Shown here: one piece after another, positions 5,269 to 8,557 of the stretch | Layout of the letters: each line of letters starts with the position of its first letter | How positions within the stretch are numbered: position 1 is the first letter of the stretch | NCBI GenBank assembly: GCA_037384225.1 | Contig: JARROD010000324.1 | Location: forward strand, 1-8,557 | DNA length: 8,557 bases | Origin: JARROD01 sp037384225 | Lineage (GTDB): Bacteria > Pseudomonadota > Gammaproteobacteria > Pseudomonadales > Cellvibrionaceae | Direction: 5' to 3' | The notes under the pieces: model-generated | Told to the model about the DNA's origin: nothing | Databases searched by the model: none | Seen by the model: only the letters and a program-made list of their open reading frames with translations | Position numbers and translations under genes: made by a program

Positions 5269-5514
5269 ATGAATATAAGCAATAAATATATTGTAGATAA
5301 CCAGAGCTTTGAGTTGCTCTCAAGAGATTCCTTACGCTTCAGCGACCCCCCCGGCACACGAAATAATTCCGACCTGTCGAATGCATCGTATAGCACCGCC
5401 CAGCCCCATTGGACTCACTCTCCCAGAAGTAGCTCTAGGCTTTCATTAGAAGGTTCCTCACTCCCCGGCGGGCTACCCGATACAGAAAATAATTCCAACC
5501 TGTCGAATGCATGA
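5269..5514 (+). CDS. N-terminal part of a split effector-like protein
   Basis: This 81-codon frame starts at ATG 5269, with AAGGAG 5 nt upstream, the best ribosome binding site in the 3' half of the window. The product is rich in Ser, Asn and Pro, with few hydrophobic residues and no classical signal peptide, a composition often seen in type III secretion signals. From codon 32 it carries a 42-residue repeat (NNSDLSN..SPRSSSRLSLEGSSL). The second unit lacks 25 bp, which moves the frame onto TGA 5512-5514. The next frame continues the same protein from ATG 5511, overlapping as ATGA. I read this as the 5' part of one ancestral gene spanning 5269-7199, not as an independent gene. Confidence 0.7.
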   Translation: MNISNKYIVDNQSFELLSRDSLRFSDPPGTRNNSDLSNASYSTAQPHWTHSPRSSSRLSLEGSSLPGGLPDTENNSNLSNA

Positions 5515-5714
5515 CTCACTCTCCCAGAAGTAGCTCTAGGCTTTCATTAGAAGGTTCCTCACTCCCTGGCGGGCTACCCGATACAAAAAATAATTCCAAC
5601 CTGTCGAATATACCGTTCAGCGCCGCCCTTCCCCATGGGACTCTCTCCCGCCAAGGTAGCTCTGAGTCTTTATTAGGAAATGTCTTACGCTCCGGCCAGA
5701 ATCCCAATGCAGAA
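5362..5714 (+). repeat. 126-bp in-gene tandem repeat, three units, the middle one deleted
   Basis: Units start at 5362, 5488 and 5589, each at an AATAATTCC block (NNS). Units 1 and 3 are 126 bp (42 codons). Unit 2 is 101 bp because 25 bp between GCAT and GACTCACT, present in unit 1 at 5387-5411, are missing. Units 1 and 2 are almost identical over their shared 100 bp (differing at for example CCCCGG/CCCTGG), so the duplication is recent; unit 3 is more diverged. A faint fourth start at 5715 (RISDRPL) and a faint earlier copy (ELLSRDSLRFSD, before 5362) suggest an older array. Confidence 0.85.
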
Positions 5715-7199
5715 AGAATTTCCGATCGGCCGCTTGCTCGGTCTGATAACAGCACGAGCATTGATAGGCCATTGCCCGCTTCAGTGAACATTGCCATCGG
5801 TGTAGAGGCGCCGGAACACTCACCGAACACCATCGCCCTAAGGGAAAAGTTGGATAGATTTTTCGAACCTTGCAAACAGCACATCACTCCGCAGAACCGC
5901 GAGGCGCTCAAGCAACTTATCGACCAGCGAGCGGTTCGTCTAAACGAGATGGGCGAGACGTCGGAAAGTATCGAAGCCACGATGGCCAAGGGGCAGAAGT
6001 TGGACCGCTGCACCCAACCGTTGGTAGGGTTCGTACGTTCAATACCATACGGCGGGGCGGCAGGGCTGGGCGGCAGTATCCACTCAGAATCTCCAGCGGG
6101 CGAAACGGCCTTAACAGCCTTCAGTCACGGGACGCTCGGGGGGGCTATGGACAAGATCATGGGTGGAACCGGCCTGCTGAAGAATGCGACCAGCGATACC
6201 CTATGGTTGACTGCCAAACCGGAAGAGTTGGAACCCGTGATAGCCGATGCCACCAAGGCGCGTGAACCCAGTCTGACGAGGCGAGCAGTCGAATCGGCTG
6301 CAACCGTCCAAACCTTCAGTTTGCTTAACGCCGCCCAAACAGCTTTGGTCCCCGCTAAGGCAAAGATGGCGGAGAAAACCGTTAAGACGATGTCCGCCTC
6401 GTTTAGCGCTGTCGGCACCGCGCTTATGGGCGCGCTCTCCTCGGGCATTCAACACCGTATAAACGAGAATAAACACCGTACTGGCCCCGAGTATCTATTT
6501 GGTCACCAAGAATGGGAAGCAAAGTACACAGCATTGAAAAACTACACCGCCAGGGAGGCTATGGGCAACTTTGGCAAGCGCGCGGCGCAGCTTCCAGTGG
6601 ATATAGCCACCAATAGCTTGAAGTCGATCCGCGACTTCGGCACTGCCGGTAGTTTAGTGAAGAATATCGGCGGCCTGGGGGGCGGGTACGCACTCACGGC
6701 TATCGCAAGTGAAAATATCAGAAGACTGGCGAAAAAACAGGGTCTGGGTATAGTCTCCAGTGAACTTCTCCGCGGTTCAGGGGATACCGTCGGTGGCGCA
6801 GTATCATTCGCCGCTTGGGCCGCTGCCGGGGTAGTGGTTGATCCTCTGGCCGAGAAGGCATCCAGCTCCATTCGGGATAACGCCGCCAATCTCCTGCACG
6901 CCCGTCCACCTGGCTCGCAGCCGTTGCCCACCGAGCCGCGCGACGACATCGACTTGGAAGCAGGTTTAAGTAGGCCAGCTCTCGCCGCGACCGCCCCTGA
7001 GACTGAGATGGTTTCCATCTCTTCAGGATCGACCGGAGAAGCGGCCAATGTCCATCAGGAGGCCACATCCTCACCGCGGAACCAGGATGCCAATCAACTA
7101 CATGGCCGTCCACTTCGTCCCAAGAAAACCCTTTTGGAATTGATGATGATGGAGGAAGGGCGACTGCCGCCGCTGCACAATGCCGAGCGTAACCCGTGA
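5511..7199 (+). CDS. Unrecognised effector-like protein, main part (split from its N-terminus)
   Basis: A 562-codon frame; I do not recognise the family. Residues 1-75 are Ser/Asn/Pro-rich repeats. Residues 105-165 form charged helices (LREKLDRFFEPCKQHITPQN.. QRAVRLNEMG). From 170 to 450 come several Gly/Ala-rich, weakly hydrophobic stretches: VRSIPYGGAAGLGGSI (175-190), TFSLLNAAQTALVPA (268-282), SASFSAVGTALMGALSSGI (295-313), LVKNIGGLGGGYALTAIAS (382-400), GDTVGGAVSFAAWAAAGVVV (424-443). These could insert into or lie on a membrane. Residues 460-562 are a disordered Pro/Ser tail ending in KKTLLELMMMEEGR. The architecture resembles type III effectors or translocators targeting host membranes, but no conserved catalytic motif is visible. 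ATG 5511 has no ribosome binding site; expression would need reinitiation at ATGA. The long open frame implies the split is recent. Confidence 0.7.
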   Translation: MTHSPRSSSRLSLEGSSLPGGLPDTKNNSNLSNIPFSAALPHGTLSRQGSSESLLGNVLRSGQNPNAERISDRPLARSDNSTSIDRPLPASVNIAIGVEAPEHSPNTIALREKLDRFFEPCKQHITPQNREALKQLIDQRAVRLNEMGETSESIEATMAKGQKLDRCTQPLVGFVRSIPYGGAAGLGGSIHSESPAGETALTAFSHGTLGGAMDKIMGGTGLLKNATSDTLWLTAKPEELEPVIADATKAREPSLTRRAVESAATVQTFSLLNAAQTALVPAKAKMAEKTVKTMSASFSAVGTALMGALSSGIQHRINENKHRTGPEYLFGHQEWEAKYTALKNYTAREAMGNFGKRAAQLPVDIATNSLKSIRDFGTAGSLVKNIGGLGGGYALTAIASENIRRLAKKQGLGIVSSELLRGSGDTVGGAVSFAAWAAAGVVVDPLAEKASSSIRDNAANLLHARPPGSQPLPTEPRDDIDLEAGLSRPALAATAPETEMVSISSGSTGEAANVHQEATSSPRNQDANQLHGRPLRPKKTLLELMMMEEGRLPPLHNAERNP

Positions 7200-7446
7200 C
7201 CGTACACCGTGCCGGCGCAATAGCGGATCACATTCAATATCACGGAAATGAGGGGCGAGGAGGTCCGGCGAGGGGTCAGAGCTTTTCGGGTAGGAACCGC
7301 CTTTTCGGTGCCCGTTGTAACCCAGCCCTTTCAAGGTGGAGATATAACCAATTTGTTTGGTAAACAAACGACAATGATCATAATGCAATCCAGAACTGAA
7401 CATTCATCTCCAGCTAAGCAAAATAGGGGCAAAACGATGTTTAGTT
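7200..7446. other. Intergenic region between effector-like gene and IS4 fragment
   Basis: It contains a perfect 7-bp dyad, TTTGTTT-GGT-AAACAAA (7352-7368), and a weak bulged hairpin around 7287-7314 (CGGG/CCCG, ACCG/CGGT) that might end transcription of the effector-like gene, though no T-run follows. The left end of the IS4 element should lie here but I cannot place it without the right end, which is missing. Confidence 0.4.
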
Positions 7447-7464
7447 GTGGATGCCTTAATAATC

Positions 7465-8181
7465 ATGAATGAGATATTCGAACGTTTCGCTAAAAATTGC
7501 CCTATCCCAGTTGCTTTGCGGGCGACTTTAGAAAAGCTATTTGCGCCTGAAAAACTTGACGATTGGTTTAAGCTCAATGCGGACAAACAATATACCAAGG
7601 AATTACTCTTTTCAACGATTTTTGACCTGATGAGCCTGGTAGTATTCAAAGTATTTCCCAGTGTTAATGCAGCCTACCAGAGTAAGACCGAAACCATCGC
7701 AACCTCTATCAGTTCAGTTTATAACAAACTTAATGGCCTGGAACCAGCGGTTGCGGCGAAACTGGTTAATGACACGGGAAGAGAACTGGCGAGCCTTGTC
7801 GAAGGATTGAAGGCGCCGCGCAATTCCCTGTTGACCGGATACCGCGTTAAAATGTTGGATGGAAATTGCATCGCGAAAACAGAACACCGCCTGGAAGTGC
7901 TACGCCATACCAATGCAGGCCCGTTGCCCGGTAAATCGTTGGCAATTTACGACCACGCGCTCGATATGGTAGTGGATGTTTTTCCTTGCGAGGATGGTCA
8001 TGCGCAGGAACGGTCTTTGCTGAAAGCCGTATTGCCGACAATAAACGCCAATGATGTGATCGTAGCGGATCGAAATTTTTGTGTGCAGGATTTTCTGTCG
8101 GGCATCGGCTTGGCTTCTGAATATTTCGTTATCCGCCTTCACGAACTCCTGCCCATCGAGCTGTGTGTTGCGAATCACTAA
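7465..8181 (+). CDS. IS4-family transposase, C-terminally truncated
   Basis: The N-terminal 238 residues of a DDE transposase of roughly 400-450. The first catalytic Asp is D132 in KMLDGNCIAKTEHRLEVLR and the second is D202 in VIVADRNFC. The Glu of the YREK-type motif would lie downstream and is absent. Homology appears to end near FVIRLHELLPIE (8120-8162), after which a few foreign codons lead to TAA. Start ATG 7465 gives MNEIFERFAKN; a GTG at 7447 is an alternative and neither has a strong ribosome binding site. A second transposon seems to have landed in or replaced its 3' half. The product should be inactive, so this is effectively a pseudogene. Confidence 0.82.
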   Translation: MNEIFERFAKNCPIPVALRATLEKLFAPEKLDDWFKLNADKQYTKELLFSTIFDLMSLVVFKVFPSVNAAYQSKTETIATSISSVYNKLNGLEPAVAAKLVNDTGRELASLVEGLKAPRNSLLTGYRVKMLDGNCIAKTEHRLEVLRHTNAGPLPGKSLAIYDHALDMVVDVFPCEDGHAQERSLLKAVLPTINANDVIVADRNFCVQDFLSGIGLASEYFVIRLHELLPIELCVANH

Positions 8182-8274
8182 TTTCGATCAAAAATCACAT
8201 ATCAATCGCAAAATCTATCTAACTTTTACCATGTTCGACTTGCCAACTTAATACAACCTTGTATCATTCTGTTC
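8182..8274. other. Left end of the downstream transposon, probable
   Basis: This AT-rich 93-bp stretch lies between the truncated IS4 gene and the next transposase start. The terminus of the second element should fall around 8160-8200, where IS4 homology stops. I cannot identify its inverted repeat because the other end lies outside the window. Confidence 0.35.
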
Positions 8275-8557
8275 ATGCGATTATTGCTTGAGCTTCTCTT
8301 TCATACCATCATCACTTTCTTCCGATGCTGCGGACCCGGTGGTACGAAAACAGTGGTTGCAGAGAATTTGGCATTGAGACAGCAACTTATCGCGTTAAAT
8401 CGCAATCGTAAACGATCTCCTCAGTTAACAACGCAAGTTCGATTCGTTTTGGGTTTTCTTGCTCAATTTATATCAATGTGCCGACTTACTAAAATTTCCA
8501 TCATTTTACAACCTGCAACAATTCTGAAATTTCACCGCGCATTGGTAGAACGTAAAT
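8275..8557 (+). CDS. Integrase-core (DDE) transposase, N-terminal part, runs off the window
   Basis: An open frame from ATG 8275 to the right edge, at least 94 residues. It reads MRLLLELLFHTIITFF, then GPGGTKTVVAENLALRQQL, IALNRNRKRSPQL, and ends LQPATILKFHRALVERK. The pattern GPGG-K-VxAEN-LLRQQL-VL-R-RKR-P-L and the later LxPxTLLxFHxALVxRK is typical of the N-terminal part of a widespread group of integrase-core transposases; the catalytic DDE domain would follow outside the window. No strong ribosome binding site is visible. Most likely it belongs to the insertion that cut the IS4 gene. Confidence 0.78.
   Translation, partial: MRLLLELLFHTIITFFRCCGPGGTKTVVAENLALRQQLIALNRNRKRSPQLTTQVRFVLGFLAQFISMCRLTKISIILQPATILKFHRALVERK

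Noticed and set aside
5362..5714. CRISPR-like array
   Set aside because: The 126-bp repeats are contiguous, coding and without unique spacers; they are in-gene tandem duplications.
5516..7113. Several minus-strand and alternate-frame readings (up to 168 codons) over the effector-like gene
   Set aside because: They are shadows of a GC-rich coding sequence; the plus frame is far longer and has coherent architecture.
7098..7403. 101-codon minus-strand frame between effector-like gene and IS4 fragment
   Set aside because: It overlaps the 3' end of the effector-like gene, has no ribosome binding site and matches nothing I recognise.

Overview
This window looks like an accessory, mobile-element-scarred stretch of a proteobacterial chromosome. 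A gammaproteobacterium with sulfur metabolism is my best guess, from protein style and medium GC with strong local swings; no rRNA or other taxonomic marker is present. Intact genes alternate with broken genes and fragments of at least three transposon types.

Layout. (1) 1-196 is the 3' end of a gene whose tail resembles Fic-family proteins. (2) 231-418 is a 188-bp MITE-like element with 23-bp perfect terminal inverted repeats and a TAAA flanking duplication; almost its whole length can fold on itself. (3) 778-1623 encodes an exported metallo-beta-lactamase-fold hydrolase that appears to lack a helix between two metal ligands. (4) 1680-2490, minus strand, is a type II toxin-antitoxin module (DUF1778-like antitoxin, TacT/AtaT-like GNAT toxin) with two TACGGA-N5-TCCGTA operators 32 bp apart, one of them inside the promoter spacer. 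(5) 2567-3099 is a long leader holding a perfect 14-bp inverted repeat. (6) 3100-3993 encodes a persulfide dioxygenase of the Blh/PDO type. (7) 4010-4433 is the STAS-domain stump of a SulP anion transporter, carrying a one-base frameshift. (8) 4434-5268 is a non-coding graveyard with an IS91-family transposase remnant, palindromic repeats, an 11-bp tandem repeat and a diverged pair of 55-bp repeats. (9) 5269-7199 is one ancestral gene for a secreted, effector-like protein of unknown family. Its N-terminus has 42-residue repeats, and a 25-bp deletion in the second repeat splits it into two reading frames overlapping at ATGA. (10) 7465-8181 is a C-terminally truncated IS4-family transposase, and 8275-8557 is the start of a different integrase-core transposase.

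How they fit. The persulfide dioxygenase and SulP stump suggest a former sulfane-sulfur oxidation/anion transport operon that lost its transporter. The toxin-antitoxin pair is self-contained. The effector-like gene lies between IS remnants, as acquired virulence or symbiosis genes often do. The most original items are the full-length-hairpin element at 231-418 and the repeat-bearing, unrecognised effector-like protein with its ATGA split.
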